From contig CAXDII010000319.1 of NCBI GenBank assembly GCA_963989245.1, positions 823,501-887,500 of the forward strand: a DNA stretch of 64,000 nt. The letters are read 5' to 3'. The DNA comes from Nansenia antarctica (taxonomy: Eukaryota; Chordata; Actinopteri; Argentiniformes; Microstomatidae). Both the position numbers and the translations under genes were made by a program. Positions within the stretch are counted from its first letter, which is position 1. Each line of letters starts with the position of its first letter. The notes under the pieces are model-generated. The model did not search any database, was not told the origin of the DNA, and saw only the letters and a list, made by a program, of their open reading frames with translations. This document shows, in pieces, positions 46,700 to 62,300 of the stretch.

Positions 46700-49300
46700 G
46701 CATTCAGCAACAAGTCAAAATGTGCTCCAGAAAAGCAGAAAACAACACTGATAGAACTTGAGAACGAATGCAAAAACAGTCCACTCTCAGAACAGGCCGC
46801 TTGGACACTTTCAGAACAGCTCTGTTAATGACTGAAAACAGCTCTCGAAGAGATTGTCAAAAGAGACTCTGAAAACGAAACGTTGATTACTTTTGAGCAA
46901 AAGGCTGCACACACGCAATTCAAGTTGCTCTGATTGTCATTTAGAGTAACATTATAGGATTATTCAACAACAAGTCAAAATGTGCTCGTGAAAGGCAGAA
47001 AACAACACTTTGATAGTTTGATATAACTTGAGAACGAATGCAAAAAACAGTCCACTCTAAGAACAGGCCGCTTGGACACTTTCAGAACAGCTCTGTTAAT
47101 GACTGAAAACAGCTCTCGAAGAGATTGTCAAAAGAGACTCCGAAAACGAAACGTTGATCACTTTTGAGCAAAAGGCTGCACACACGCAATTCAAGTTGCT
47201 CTGATTGTCATTTAGAGTTACATTATAGGATTATTCAACAACAAGTCAAAATGTGCTCGTGAAAGGCAGAAAACAACACTTTGATAGTTTGATATAACTT
47301 GAGAACGAATGCAAAAAACAGTCCACTCTAAGAACAGGCCGCTTGGACACTTTCAGAACAGCTCTGTTAATGACTGAAAACAGCTCTCGAAGAGATTGTC
47401 AAAAGAGACTCTGAAAACGAAACGTTGATCACTTTTGAGCAAAAGGCTGCACACACGCAATTCAAGTTGCTCTGATTGTCATTTAGAGTTACATTATAGG
47501 ATTATTCAACAACAAGTCAAAATGTGCTCGTGAAAGGCAGAAAACAACACTTTGATAGTTTGATATAACTTGAGAACGAATGCAAAAAACACTCCACTCT
47601 AAGAACAGGCCGCTTGGACACTTTCAGAACAGCTCTGTTAATGACTGAAAACAGCTCTCGAAGAGATTGTCAAAAGAGACTCCGAAAACGAAACGTTGAT
47701 CACTTTTGAGCAAAAGGCTGCACACACGCAATTCAAGTTGCTCTGATTGTCATTTAAAGTTACATTATAGGATTATTCAACAACAAGTTAAAATGTGCTC
47801 GTGAAAGGCAGAAAACAACACTTTGATAGTTTGATATAACTTGAGAACGAATGCAAAAAACAGTCCACTCTAAGAACAGGCCGCTTGGACACTTTCAGAA
47901 CAGCTCTGTTAATGACTGAAAACAGCTCTCGAAGAGATTGTCAAAAGAGACTCCGAAAACGAAACGTTGATCACTTTTGAGCAAAAGGCTGCACACACGC
48001 AATTCAAGTTGCTCTGATTGTCATTTAGAGTTACATTATAGGATTATTCAACAACAAGTCAAAATGTGCTCGTGAACGGCAGAAAACAACACTTTGATAG
48101 TTTGATATAACTTGAGAACGAATGCAAAAAACAGTCCACTCTAAGAACAGGCCGCTTGGACACTTTCAGAACAGCTCTGTTAATGACTGAAAACAGCTCT
48201 CGAAGAGATTGTCAAAAGAGACTCTGAAAACGAAACGTTGATCACTTTTGAGCAAAAGGCTGCACACACGCAATTCAAGTTGCTCTGATTGTCATTTAGA
48301 GTTACATTATAGGATTATTCAACAACAAGTCAAAATGTGCTCGTGAAAGGCAGAAAACAACACTTTGATAGTTTGATATAACTTGAGAACGAATGCAAAA
48401 AACAGTCCACTCTAAGAACAGGCCGCTTGGACACTTTCAGAACAGCTCTGTTAATGACTGAAAACAGCTCTCGAAGAGATTGTCAAAAGAGACTCTGAAA
48501 ACGAAACGTTGATCACTTTTGAGCAAAAGGCTGCACACACGCAATTCAAGTTGCTCTGATTGTCATTTAGAGTTACATTATAGGATTATTCAACAACAAG
48601 TCAAAATGTGCTCGTGAAAGGCAGAAAACAACACTTTGATAGTTTGATATAACTTGAGAACGAATGCAAAAAACACTCCACTCTAAGAACAGGCCGCTTG
48701 GACACTTTCAGAACAGCTCTGTTAATGACTGAAAACAGCTCTCGAAGAGATTGTCAAAAGAGACTCCGAAAACGAAACGTTGATCACTTTTGAGCAAAAG
48801 GCTGCACACACGCAATTCAAGTTGCTCTGATTGTCATTTAAAGTTACATTATAGGATTATTCAACAACAAGTTAAAATGTGCTCGTGAAAGGCAGAAAAC
48901 AACACTTTGATAGTTTGATATAACTTGAGAACGAATGCAAAAAACAGTCCACTCTAAGAACAGGCCGCTTGGACACTTTCAGAACAGCTCTGTTAATGAC
49001 TGAAAACAGCTCTCGAAGAGATTGTCAAAAGAGACTCCGAAAACGAAACGTTGATCACTTTTGAGCAAAAGGCTGCACACACGCAATTCAAGTTGCTCTG
49101 ATTGTCATTTAGAGTTACATTATAGGATTATTCAACAACAAGTCAAAATGTGCTCGTGAACGGCAGAAAACAACACTTTGATAGTTTGATATAACTTGAG
49201 AACGAATGCAAAAAACAGTCCACTCTAAGAACAGGCCGCTTGGACACTTTCAGAACAGCTCTGTTAATGACTGAAAACAGCTCTCGAAGAGATTGTCAAA
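46700..49300 (+). repeat. Four-monomer (1084-bp) higher-order repeat
   Basis: ACACTCC at about 47591 and 48675, each followed by TTTAAAGTT and AAGTTAAAATG, and GAACGGCAG at about 48074 and 49158, all repeat at 1084 bp, four 271-bp monomers. Confidence 0.75.
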
Positions 49301-49667
49301 AGAGACTCTGAAAACGAAACGTTGATCACTTTTGAGCAAAAGGCTGCACACACGCAATTCAAGTTGCTCTGATTGTCATTTAGAGTTACATTATAGGATT
49401 ATTCAACAACAAGTCAAAATGTGCTCGTGAAAGGCAGAAAACAACACTTTGATAGTTTGATATAACTTGAGAACGAATGCAAAAAACAGTCCACTCTAAG
49501 AACAGGCCGCTTGGACACTTTCAGAACAGCTCTGTTAATGACTGAAAACAGCTCTCGAAGAGATTGTCAAAAGAGACTCCGAAAACGAAACGTTGATCAC
49601 TTTTGAGCAAAAGGCTGCACACACGCAATTCAAGTTGCTCTGATTGTCATTTAGAGTTACATTATAG

Positions 49668-52600
49668 GAGCATTCAGCAACAAGTCAAAATGTGCTCCAG
49701 AAAAGCAGAAAACAACACTGATAGAACTTGAGAACGAATGCAAAAAACAGTCCACTCTCAGAACAGGCCGCTTGGACACTTTCAGAACAGCTCTGTTAAT
49801 GACTGAAAACAGCTCTCGAAGAGATTGTCAAAAGAGACTCTGAAAACGAAACGTTGATCACTTTTGAGCAAAAGGCTGCACACACGCAATTCAAGTTGCT
49901 CTGATTGGCATTTAGAGTTACATTATAGGATTATTCAACAACAAGTCAAAATGTGCTCGTGAAAGGCAGAAAACAACACTTTGATAGTTTGATATAACTT
50001 GAGAACGAATGCAAAAAACACTCCACTCTAAGAACAGGCCGCTTGGACACTTTCAGAACAGCTCTGTTAATGACTGAAAACAGCTCTCGAAGAGATTGTC
50101 AAAAGAGACTCCGAAAACGAAACGTTGATCACTTTTGAGCAAAAGGCTGCACACACGCAATTCAAGTTGCTCTGATTGTCATTTAGAGTTACATTATAGG
50201 AGCATTCAGCAACAAGTCAAAATGTGCTCCAGAAAAGCAGAAAACAACACTGATAGAACTTGAGAACGAATGCAAAAAACAGTCCACTCTAAGAACAGGC
50301 CGCTTGGACACTTTCAGAACAGCTCTGTTAATGACTGAAAACAGCTCTCGAAGAGATTGTCAAAAGAGACTCTGAAAACGAAACGTTGATCACTTTTGAG
50401 CAAAAGGCTGCACACACGCAATTCAAGTTGCACTGATTGTCATTTAGAGTTACATTATAGGATTATTCAACAACAAGTCAAAATGTGCTCGTGAAAGGCA
50501 GAAAACAACACTTTGATAGTTTGATATAACTTGAGAACGAATGCAAAAAACAGTCCACTCTAAGAACAGGCCGCTTGGACACTTTCAGAACAGCTCTGTT
50601 AATGACTGAAAACAGCTCTCGAAGAGATTGTCAAAAGAGACTCCGAAAACGAAACGTTGACCACTTTTGAGCAAAAGGCTGCACACACGCAATTCAAGTT
50701 GCTCTGATTGTCATTTAGAGTTACATTATAGGATTATTCAACAACAAGTCAAAATGTGCTCGTGAAAGGCAGAAAACAACACTTTGATAGTTTGATATAA
50801 CTTGAGAACGAATGCAAAAAACAGTCCACTCTAAGAACAGGCCGCTTGGACACTTTCAGAACAGCTCTGTTAATGACTGAAAACAGCTCTCGAAGAGATT
50901 GTCAAAAGAGACTCCGAAAACGAAACGTTGATCACTTTTGAGCAAAAGGCTGCACACACGCAATTCAAGTTGCTCTGATTGTCATTTAGAGTTACATTAT
51001 AGGATTATTCAACAACAAGTCAAAATGTGCTCGTGAAAGGCAGAAAACAACACTTTGATAGTTTGATATAACTTGAGAACGAATGCAAAAAACAGTCCAC
51101 TCTAAGAACAGGCCGCTTGGACACTTTCAGAACAGCTCTGTTAATGACTGAAAACAGCTCTCGAAGAGATTGTCAAAAGAGACTCTGAAAACGAAACGTT
51201 GATCACTTTTGAGCAAAAGGCTGCACACACGCAATTCAAGTTGCTCTGATTGTCATTTAGAGTTACATTATAGGATTATTCAACAACAAGTCAAAATGTG
51301 CTCGTGAAAGGCAGAAAACAACACTTTGATAGTTTGATATAACTTGAGAACGAATGCAAAAAACAGTCCACTCTAAGAACAGGCCGCTTGGACACTTTCA
51401 GAACAGCTCTGTTAATGACTGAAAACAGCTCTCGAAGAGATTGTCAAAAGAGACTCCGAAAACGAAGCGTTGATCACTTTTGAGCAAAAGGCTGCACACA
51501 CGCAATTCAAGTTGCTCTGATTGTCATTTAGAGTTACATTATAGGATTATTCAACAACAAGTCAAAATGTGCTCCAGAAAAGCAGAAAACAACACTGATA
51601 GAACTTGAGAACGAATGCAAAAAACAGTCCACTCTCAGAACAGGCCGCTTGGACACTTTCAGAACAGCTCTGTTAATGACTGAAAACAGCTCTCGAAGAG
51701 ATTGTCAAAAGAGACTCCGAAAACGAAACGTTGATCACTTTTGAGCAAAAGGCTGCACACACGCAATTCAAGTTGCTCTGATTGTCATTTAGAGTTACAT
51801 TATAGGATTATTCAACAACAAGTCAAAATGTGCTCGTGAAAGGCAGAAAACAACACTTTGATAGTTTGATATAACTTGAGAACGAATGCAAAAAACACTC
51901 CACTCTAAGAACAGGCCGCTTGGACACTTTCAGAACAGCTCTGTTAATGACTGAAAACAGCTCTCGAAGAGATTGTCAAAAGAGACTCCGAAAATGAAAC
52001 GTTGATCACTTTTGAGCAAAAGGCTGCACACACGCAATTCAAGTTGCTCTGATTGTCATTTAAAGTTACATTATAGGATTATTCAACAACAAGTTAAAAT
52101 GTGCTCGTGAAAGGCAGAAAACAACACTTTGATAGTTTGATATAACTTGAGAACGAATGCAAAAAACAGTCCACTCTAAGAACAGGCCGCTTGGACACTT
52201 TCAGAACAGCTCTGTTAATGACTGAAAACAGCTCTCGAAGAGATTGTCAAAAGAGACTCCGAAAACGAAACGTTGATCACTTTTGAGCAAAAGGCTGCAC
52301 ACACGCAATTCAAGTTGCTCTGATTGTCATTTAGAGTTACATTATAGGAGCATTCAGCAACAAGTCAAAATGTGCTCCAGAAAAGCAGAAAACAACACTG
52401 ATAGAACTTGAGAACGAATGCAAAAAACAGTCCACTCTCAGAACAGGCCGCTTGGACACTTTCAGAACAGCTCTGTTAATGACTGAAAACAGCTCTCGAA
52501 GAGATTGTCAAAAGAGACTCTGAAAACGAAACGTTGATCACTTTTGAGCAAAAGGCTGCACACACGCAATTCAAGTTGCTCTGATTGTCATTTAGAGTTA

Positions 52601-55600
52601 CATTATAGGATTATTCAACAACAAGTCAAAATGTGCTCGTGAAAGGCAGAAAACAACACTTTGATAGTTTGATATAACTTGAGAACGAATGCAAAAAACA
52701 CTCCACTCTAAGAACAGGCCGCTTGGACACTTTCAGAACAGCTCTGTTAATGACTGAAAACAGCTCTCGAAGAGATTGTCAAAAGAGACTCCGAAAACGA
52801 AACGTTGATCACTTTTGAGCAAAAGGCTGCACACACGCAATTCAAGTTGCTCTGATTGTCATTTAGAGTTACATTATAGGAGCATTCAGCAACAAGTCAA
52901 AATGTGCTCCAGAAAAGCAGAAAACAACACTGATAGAACTTGAGAACGAATGCAAAAAACAGTCCACTCTAAGAACAGGCCGCTTGGACACTTTCAGAAC
53001 AGCTCTGTTAATGACTGAAAACAGCTCTCGAAGAGATTGTCAAAAGAGACTCTGAAAACGAAACGTTGATCACTTTTGAGCAAAAGGCTGCACACACGCA
53101 ATTCAAGTTGCACTGATTGTCATTTAGAGTTACATTATAGGATTATTCAACAACAAGTCAAAATGTGCTCGTGAAAGGCAGAAAACAACACTTTGATAGT
53201 TTGATATAACTTGAGAACGAATGCAAAAAACAGTCCACTCTAAGAACAGGCCGCTTGGACACTTTCAGAACAGCTCTGTTAATGACTGAAAACAGCTCTC
53301 GAAGAGATTGTCAAAAGAGACTCCGAAAACGAAACGTTGACCACTTTTGAGCAAAAGGCTGCACACACGCAATTCAAGTTGCTCTGATTGTCATTTAGAG
53401 TTACATTATAGGATTATTCAACAAGTCAAAATGTGCTCGTGAAAGGCAGAAAACAACACTTTGATAGTTTGATATAACTTGAGAACGAATGCAAAAAACA
53501 GTCCACTCTAAGAACAGGCCGCTTGGACACTTTCAGAACAGCTCTGTTAATGACTGAAAACAGCTCTCGAAGAGATTGTCAAAAGAGACTCCGAAAACGA
53601 AACGTTGATCACTTTTGAGCAAAAGGCTGCACACACGCAATTCAAGTTGCTCTGATTGTCATTTAGAGTTACATTATAGGATTATTCAACAACAAGTCAA
53701 AATGTGCTCGTGAAAGGCAGAAAACAACACTTTGATAGTTTGATATAACTTGAGAACGAATGCAAAAAACAGTCCACTCTAAGAACAGGCCGCTTGGACA
53801 CTTTCAGAACAGCTCTGTTAATGACTGAAAACAGCTCTCGAAGAGATTGTCAAAAGAGACTCTGAAAACGAAACGTTGATCACTTTTGAGCAAAAGGCTG
53901 CACACACGCAATTCAAGTTGCTCTGATTGTCATTTAGAGTTACATTATAGGATTATTCAACAACAAGTCAAAATGTGCTCGTGAAAGGCAGAAAACAACA
54001 CTTTGATAGTTTGATATAACTTGAGAACGAATGCAAAAAACAGTCCACTCTAAGAACAGGCCGCTTGGACACTTTCAGAACAGCTCTGTTAATGACTGAA
54101 AACAGCTCTCGAAGAGATTGTCAAAAGAGACTCCGAAAACGAAGCGTTGATCACTTTTGAGCAAAAGGCTGCACACACGCAATTCAAGTTGCTCTGATTG
54201 TCATTTAGAGTTACATTATAGGATTATTCAACAACAAGTCAAAATGTGCTCCAGAAAAGCAGAAAACAACACTGATAGAACTTGAGAACGAATGCAAAAA
54301 ACAGTCCACTCTCAGAACAGGCCGCTTGGACACTTTCAGAACAGCTCTGTTAATGACTGAAAACAGCTCTCGAAGAGATTGTCAAAAGAGACTCCGAAAA
54401 CGAAACGTTGATCACTTTTGAGCAAAAGGCTGCACACACGCAATTCAAGTTGCTCTGATTGTCATTTAGAGTTACATTATAGGATTATTCAACAACAAGT
54501 CAAAATGTGGTCGTGAAAGGCAGAAAACAACACTTTGATAGTTTGATATAACTTGAGAACGAATGCAAAAAACACTCCACTCTAAGAACAGGCCGCTTGG
54601 ACACTTTCAGAACAGCTCTGTTAATGACTGAAAACAGCTCTCGAAGAGATTGTCAAAAGAGACTCCGAAAACGAAACGTTGATCACTTTTGAGCAAAAGG
54701 CTGCACACACGCAATTCAAGTTGCTCTGATTGTCATTTAAAGTTACATTATAGGATTATTCAACAACAAGTTAAAATGTGCTCGTGAAAGGCAGAAAACA
54801 ACACTTTGATAGTTTGATATAACTTGAGAACGAATGCAAAAAACAGTCCACTCTAAGAACAGGCCGCTTGGACACTTTCAGAACAGCTCTGTTAATGACT
54901 GAAAACAGCTCTCGAAGAGATTGTCAAAAGAGACTCCGAAAATGAAACGTTGATCACTTTTGAGCAAAAGGCTGCACACACGCAATTCAAGTTGCTCTGA
55001 TTGTCATTTAGAGTTACATTATAGGATTATTCAACAACAAGTTAAAATGTGCTCGTGAAAGGCAGAAAACAACACTTTGATAGTTTGATATAACTTGAGA
55101 ACGAATGCAAAAAACAGTCCACTCTAAGAACAGGCCGCTTGGACACTTTCAGAACAGCTCTGTTAATGACTGAAAACAGCTCTCGAAGAGATTGTCAAAA
55201 GAGACTCCGAAAACGAAACGTTGATCACTTTTGAGCAAAATGCTGCACACACGCAATTCAAGTTGCTCTGATTGTCATTTAGAGTTACATTATAGGATTA
55301 TTCAACAACAAGTCAAAATGTGCTCGTGAAAGGCAGAAAACAACACTTTGATAGTTTGATATAACTTGAGAACGAATGCAAAAAACAGTCCACTCTAAGA
55401 ATAGGCCGCTTGGACACTTTCAGAACAGCTCTGTTAATGACTGAAAACAGCTCTCGAAGAGATTGTCAAAAGAGACTCCGAAAACGAAACGTTGATCACT
55501 TTTGAGCAAAAGGCTGCACACACGCAATTCAAGTTGCTCTGATTGTCATTTAGAGTTACATTATAGGATTATTCAACAACAAGTCAAAATGTGCTCGTGA

Positions 55601-58600
55601 AAGGCAGAAAACAACACTTTGATAGTTTGATATAACTTGAGAACGAATGCAAAAACCAGTCCACTCTAAGAACAGGCCGCTTGGACACTTTCAGAACAGC
55701 TCTGTTAATGACTGAAAACAGCTCTCGAAGAGATTGTCAAAAGAGACTCTGAAAACGAAACGTTGATCACTTTTGAGCAAAAGGCTGCACACACGCAATT
55801 CAAGTTGCTCTGATTGTCATTTAGAGTTACATTATAGGATTATTCAACAACAAGTCAAAATGTGCTCGTGAAAGGCAGAAAACAACACTTTGATAGTTTG
55901 ATATAACTTGAGAACGAATGCAAAAAACAGTCCACTCTAAGAACAGGCCGCTTGGACACTTTCAGAACAGCTCTGTTAATGACTGAAAACAGCTCTCGAA
56001 GAGATTGTCAAAAGAGACTCCGAAAACGAAACGTTGATCACTTTTGAGCAAAAGGCTGCACACACGCAATTCAAGTTGCTCTGATTGTCATTTAGAGTTA
56101 CATTATAGGAGCATTCAGCAACAAGTCAAAATGTGCTCCAGAAAAGCAGAAAACAACACTGATAGAACTTGAGAACGAATGCAAAAAACAGTCCACTCTC
56201 AGAACAGGCCGCTTGGACACTTTCAGAACAGCTCTGTTAATGACTGAAAACAGCTCTCGAAGAGATTGTCAAAAGAGACTCTGAAAACGAAACGTTGATC
56301 ACTTTTGAGCAAAAGGCTGCACACACGCAATTCAAGTTGCTCTGATTGTCATTTAGAGTTACATTATAGGATTATTCAACAACAAGTCAAAATGTGCTCG
56401 TGAAAGGCAGAAAACAACACTTTGATAGTTTGATATAACTTGAGAACGAATGCAAAAAACACTCCACTCTAAGAACAGGCCGCTTGGACACTTTCAGAAC
56501 AGCTCTGTTAATGACTGAAAACAGCTCTCGAAGAGATTGTCAAAAGAGACTCCGAAAACGAAACGTTGATCACTTTTGAGCAAAAGGCTGCACACACGCA
56601 ATTCAAGTTGCTCTGATTGTCATTTAGAGTTACATTATAGGAGCATTCAGCAACAAGTCAAAATGTGCTCCAGAAAAGCAGAAAACAACACTGATAGAAC
56701 TTGAGAACGAATGCAAAAAACAGTCCACTCTAAGAACAGGCCGCTTGGACACTTTCAGAACAGCTCTGTTAATGACTGAAAACAGCTCTCGAAGAGATTG
56801 TCAAAAGAGACTCTGAAAACGAAACGTTGATCACTTTTGAGCAAAAGGCTGCACACACGCAATTCAAGTTGCACTGATTGTCATTTAGAGTTACATTATA
56901 GGATTATTCAACAACAAGTCAAAATGTGCTCGTGAAAGGCAGAAAACAACACTTTGATAGTTTGATATAACTTGAGAACGAATGCAAAAAACAGTCCACT
57001 CTAAGAACAGGCCGCTTGGACACTTTCAGAACAGCTCTGTTAATGACTGAAAACAGCTCTCGAAGAGATTGTCAAAAGAGACTCCGAAAACGAAACGTTG
57101 ACCACTTTTGAGCAAAAGGCTGCACACACGCAATTCAAGTTGCTCTGATTGTCATTTAGAGTTACATTATAGGATTATTCAACAACAAGTCAAAATGTGC
57201 TCGTGAAAGGCAGAAAACAACACTTTGATAGTTTGATATAACTTGAGAACGAATGCAAAAAACAGTCCACTCTAAGAACAGGCCGCTTGGACACTTTCAG
57301 AACAGCTCTGTTAATGACTGAAAACAGCTCTCGAAGAGATTGTCAAAAGAGACTCCGAAAACGAAACGTTGATCACTTTTGAGCAAAAGGCTGCACACAC
57401 GCAATTCAAGTTGCTCTGATTGTCATTTAGAGTTACATTATAGGATTATTCAACAACAAGTCAAAATGTGCTCGTGAAAGGCAGAAAACAACACTTTGAT
57501 AGTTTGATATAACTTGAGAACGAATGCAAAAAACAGTCCACTCTAAGAACAGGCCGCTTGGACACTTTCAGAACAGCTCTGTTAATGACTGAAAACAGCT
57601 CTCGAAGAGATTGTCAAAAGAGACTCTGAAAACGAAACGTTGATCACTTTTGAGCAAAAGGCTGCACACACGCAATTCAAGTTGCTCTGATTGTCATTTA
57701 GAGTTACATTATAGGATTATTCAACAACAAGTCAAAATGTGCTCGTGAAAGGCAGAAAACAACACTTTGATAGTTTGATATAACTTGAGAACGAATGCAA
57801 AAAACAGTCCACTCTAAGAACAGGCCGCTTGGACACTTTCAGAACAGCTCTGTTAATGACTGAAAACAGCTCTCGAAGAGATTGTCAAAAGAGACTCCGA
57901 AAACGAAACGTTGATCACTTTTGAGCAAAAGGCTGCACACACGCAATTCAAGTTGCTCTGATTGTCATTTAGAGTTACATTATAGGATTATTCAACAACA
58001 AGTCAAAATGTGCTCCAGAAAAGCAGAAAACAACACTGATAGAACTTGAGAACGAATGCAAAAAACAGTCCACTCTCAGAACAGGCCGCTTGGACACTTT
58101 CAGAACAGCTCTGTTAATGACTGAAAACAGCTCTCGAAGAGATTGTCAAAAGAGACTCTGAAAACGAAACGTTGATCACTTTTGAGCAAAAGGCTGCACA
58201 CACGCAATTCAAGTTGCTCTGATTGTCATTTAGAGTTACATTATAGGATTATTCAACAACAAGTCAAAATGTGCTCGTGAAAGGCAGAAAACAACACTTT
58301 GATAGTTTGATATAACTTGAGAACGAATGCAAAAAACACTCCACTCTAAGAACAGGCCGCTTGGACACTTTCAGAACAGCTCTGTTAATGACTGAAAACA
58401 GCTCTCGAAGAGATTGTCAAAAGAGACTCCGAAAACGAAACGTTGATCACTTTTGAGCAAAAGGCTGCACACACGCAATTCAAGTTGCTCTGATTGTCAT
58501 TTAAAGTTACATTATAGGATTATTCAACAACAAGTTAAAATGTGCTCGTGAAAGGCAGAAAACAACACTTTGATAGTTTGATATAACTTGAGAACGAATG

Positions 58601-59332
58601 CAAAAAACAGTCCACTCTAAGAACAGGCCGCTTGGACACTTTCAGAACAGCTCTGTTAATGACTGAAAACAGCTCTCGAAGAGATTGTCAAAAGAGACTC
58701 CGAAAACGAAACGTTGATCACTTTTGAGCAAAAGGCTGCACACACGCAATTCAAGTTGCTCTGATTGTCATTTAGAGTTACATTATAGGATTATTCAACA
58801 ACAAGTCAAAATGTGCTCGTGAAAGGCAGAAAACAACACTTTGATAGTTTGATATAACTTGAGAACGAATGCAAAAAACAGTCCACTCTAAGAACAGGCC
58901 GCTTGGACACTTTCAGAACAGCTCTGTTAATGACTGAAAACAGCTCTCGAAGAGATTGTCAAAAGAGACTCCGAAAACGAAACGTTGATCACTTTTGAGC
59001 AAAAGGCTGCACACACGCAATTCAAGTTGCTCTGATTGTCATTTAGAGTTACATTATAGGATTATTCAACAACAAGTCAAAATGTGCTCGTGAAAGGCAG
59101 AAAACAACACTTTGATAGTTTGATATAACTTGAGAACGAATGCAAAAAACAGTCCACTCTAAGAACAGGCCGCTTTGGACACTTTCAGAACAGCTCTGTT
59201 AATGACTGAAAACAGCTCTCGAAGAGATTGTCAAAAGAGACTCCGAAAACGAAACGTTGATCACTTTTGAGCAAAAGGCTGCATACACGCAATTCAAGTT
59301 GCTCTGATTGTCATTTAGAGTTACATTATAGG
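49668..59332 (+). repeat. Ten-monomer (2680-bp) higher-order repeat and variants
   Basis: B monomers start at 49668, 52348 and 56109. The first step, 2680 bp, equals seven 271-bp plus three 261-bp monomers, with matching internal order: B, A with ACACTCC, B with GTTGCACTG, A with GACCACTT, A monomers including CGAAGCG, then a hybrid with CTCCAG. The second step, 3761 bp, is the same unit with about four extra monomers. A further related copy follows to about 59332. Confidence 0.82.
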
Positions 59333-62300
59333 AGCATTCAGCAACAAGTCAAAATGTGCTCCAGAAAAGCAGAAAACAACACTGATAGAACTTGAGAACG
59401 AATGCAAAAAACAGTCCACTCTAAGAACAGGCCGCTTGGACACTTTCAGAACAGCTCTGTTAATGACTGAAAACAGCTCTCGAAGAGATTGTCAAAAGAG
59501 ACTCTGAAAACGAAACGTTGATCGCTTTTGAGCAAAAGGCTGCACACACGCAATTCAAGTTGCACTGATTGTCATTTAGAGTTACATTATAGGATTATTC
59601 AACAACAAGTCAAAATGTGCTCGTGAAAGGCAGAAAACAACACTTTGATAGTTTGATATAACTTGAGAACGAATGCAAAAAACAGTCCACTCTAAGAACA
59701 GGCCGCTTGGACACTTTCAGAACAGCTCTGTTAATGACTGAAAACAGCTCTCGAAGAGATTGTCAAAAGAGACTCCGAAAACGAAACGTTGACCACTTTT
59801 GAGCAAAAGGCTGCACACACGCAATTCAAGTTGCTCTGATTGTCATTTAGAGTTACATTATAGGATTATTCAACAACAAGTCAAAATGTGCTCGTGAAAG
59901 GCAGAAAACAACACTTTGATAGTTTGATATAACTTGAGAACGAATGCAAAAAACAGTCCACTCTAAGAACAGGCCGCTTGGACACTTTCAGAACAGCTCT
60001 GTTAATGACTGAAAACAGCTCTCGAAGAGATTGTCAAAAGAGACTCCGAAAACGAAACGTTGATCACTTTTGAGCAAAAGGCTGCACACACGCAATTCAA
60101 GTTGCTCTGATTGTCATTTAGAGTTACATTATAGGATTATTCAACAACAAGTCAAAATGTGCTCGTGAAAGGCAGAAAACAACACTTTGATAGTTTGATA
60201 TAACTTGAGAACGAATGCAAAAAACAGTCCACTCTAAGAACAGGCCGCTTGGACACTTTCAGAACAGCTCTGTTAATGACTGAAAACAGCTCTCGAAGAG
60301 ATTGTCAAAAGAGACTCCGAAAACGAAACGTTGATCACTTTTGAGCAAAAGGCTGCACACACGCAATTCAAGTTGCTCTGATTGTCATTTAGAGTTACAT
60401 TATAGGATTATTCAACAGCAAGTCAAAATGTGCTCGTGAAAGGCAGAAAACAACACTTTGATAGTTTGATATAACTTGAGAACGAATGCAAAAAACAGTC
60501 CACTCTAAGAACAGGCCGCTTGGACACTTTCAGAACAGCTCTGTTAATGACTGAAAACAGCTCTCGAAGAGATTGTCAAAAGAGACTCTGAAAACGAAAC
60601 GTTGATCACTTTTGAGCAAAAGGCTGCACACACGCAATTCAAGTTGCACTGATTGTCATTTAGAGTTACATTATAGGATTATTCAACAACAAGTCAAAAT
60701 GTGCTCGTGAAAGGCAGAAAACAACACTTTGATAGTTTGATATAACTTGAGAACGAATGCAAAAAACAGTCCACTCTAAGAACAGGCCGCTTGGACACTT
60801 TCAGAACAGCTCTGTTAATGACTGAAAACAGCTCTCGAAGAGATTGTCAAAAGAGACTCCGAAAACGAAACGTTGATCACTTTTGAGCAAAAGGCTGCAC
60901 ACACGCAATTCAAGTTGCTCTGATTGTCATTTAGAGTTACATTATAGGATTATTCAACAACAAGTCAAAATGTGCTCGTGAAAGGCAGAAAACAACACTT
61001 TGATAGTTTGATATAACTTGAGAACGAATGCAAAAAACAGTCCACTCTAAGAACAGGCCGCTTGGACACTTTCAGAACAGCTCTGTTAATGACTGAAAAC
61101 AGCTCTCGAAGAGATTGTCAAAAGAGACTCCGAAAACGAAACGTTGATCACTTTTGAGCAAAAGGCTGCACACACGCAATTCAAGTTGCTCTGATTGTCA
61201 TTTAGAGTTACATTATAGGATTATTCAACAACAAGTCAAAATGTGCTCGTGAAAGGCAGAAAACAACACTTTGATAGTTTGATATAACTTGAGAACGAAT
61301 GCAAAAAACAGTCCACTCTAAGAACAGGCCGCTTGGACACTTTCAGAACAGCTCTGTTAATGACTGAAAACAGCTCTCGAAGAGATTGTCAAAAGAGACT
61401 CCGAAAACGAAACGTTGATCACTTTTGAGCAAAAGGCTGCACACACGCAATTCAAGTTGCTCTGATTGTCATTTAGAGTTACATTATAGGATTATTCAAC
61501 AACAAGTCAAAATGTGCTCGTGAAAGGCAGAAAACAACACTTTGATAGTTTGATATAACTTGAGAACGAATGCAAAAAACAGTCCACTCTAAGAACAGGC
61601 CGCTTGGACACTTTCAGAACAGCTCTGTTAATGACTGAAAACAGCTCTCGAAGAGATTGTCAAAAGAGACTCCGAAAACGAAACGTTGATCACTTTTGAG
61701 CAAAAGGCTGCACACACGCAATTCAAGTTGCTCTGATTGTCATTTAGAGTTACATTATAGGATTATTCAACAACAAGTCAAAATGTGCTCGTGAAAGGCA
61801 GAAAACAACACTTTGATAGTTTGATATAACTTGAGAACGAATGCAAAAAACAGTCCACTCTAAGAACAGGCCGCTTGGACACTTTCAGAACAGCTCTGTT
61901 AATGACTGAAAACAGCTCTCGAAGAGATTGTCAAAAGAGACTCCGAAAATGAAACGTTGATCACTTTTGAGCAAAAGGCTGCACACACGCAATTCAAGTT
62001 GCTCTGATTGTCATTTAGAGTTACATTATAGGATTATTCAACAACAAGTCAAAATGTGCTCGTGAAAGGCAGAAAACAACACTTTGATAGTTTGATATAA
62101 CTTGAGAACGAATGCAAAAAACAGTCCACTCTAAGAACAGGCCGCTTGGACACTTTCAGAACAGCTCTGTTAATGACTGAAAACAGCTCTCGAAGAGATT
62201 GTCAAAAGAGACTCCGAAAACGAAACGTTGATCACTTTTGAGCAAAAGGCTGCACACACGCAATTCACGTTGCTCTGATTGTCATTTAGAGTTACATTAT

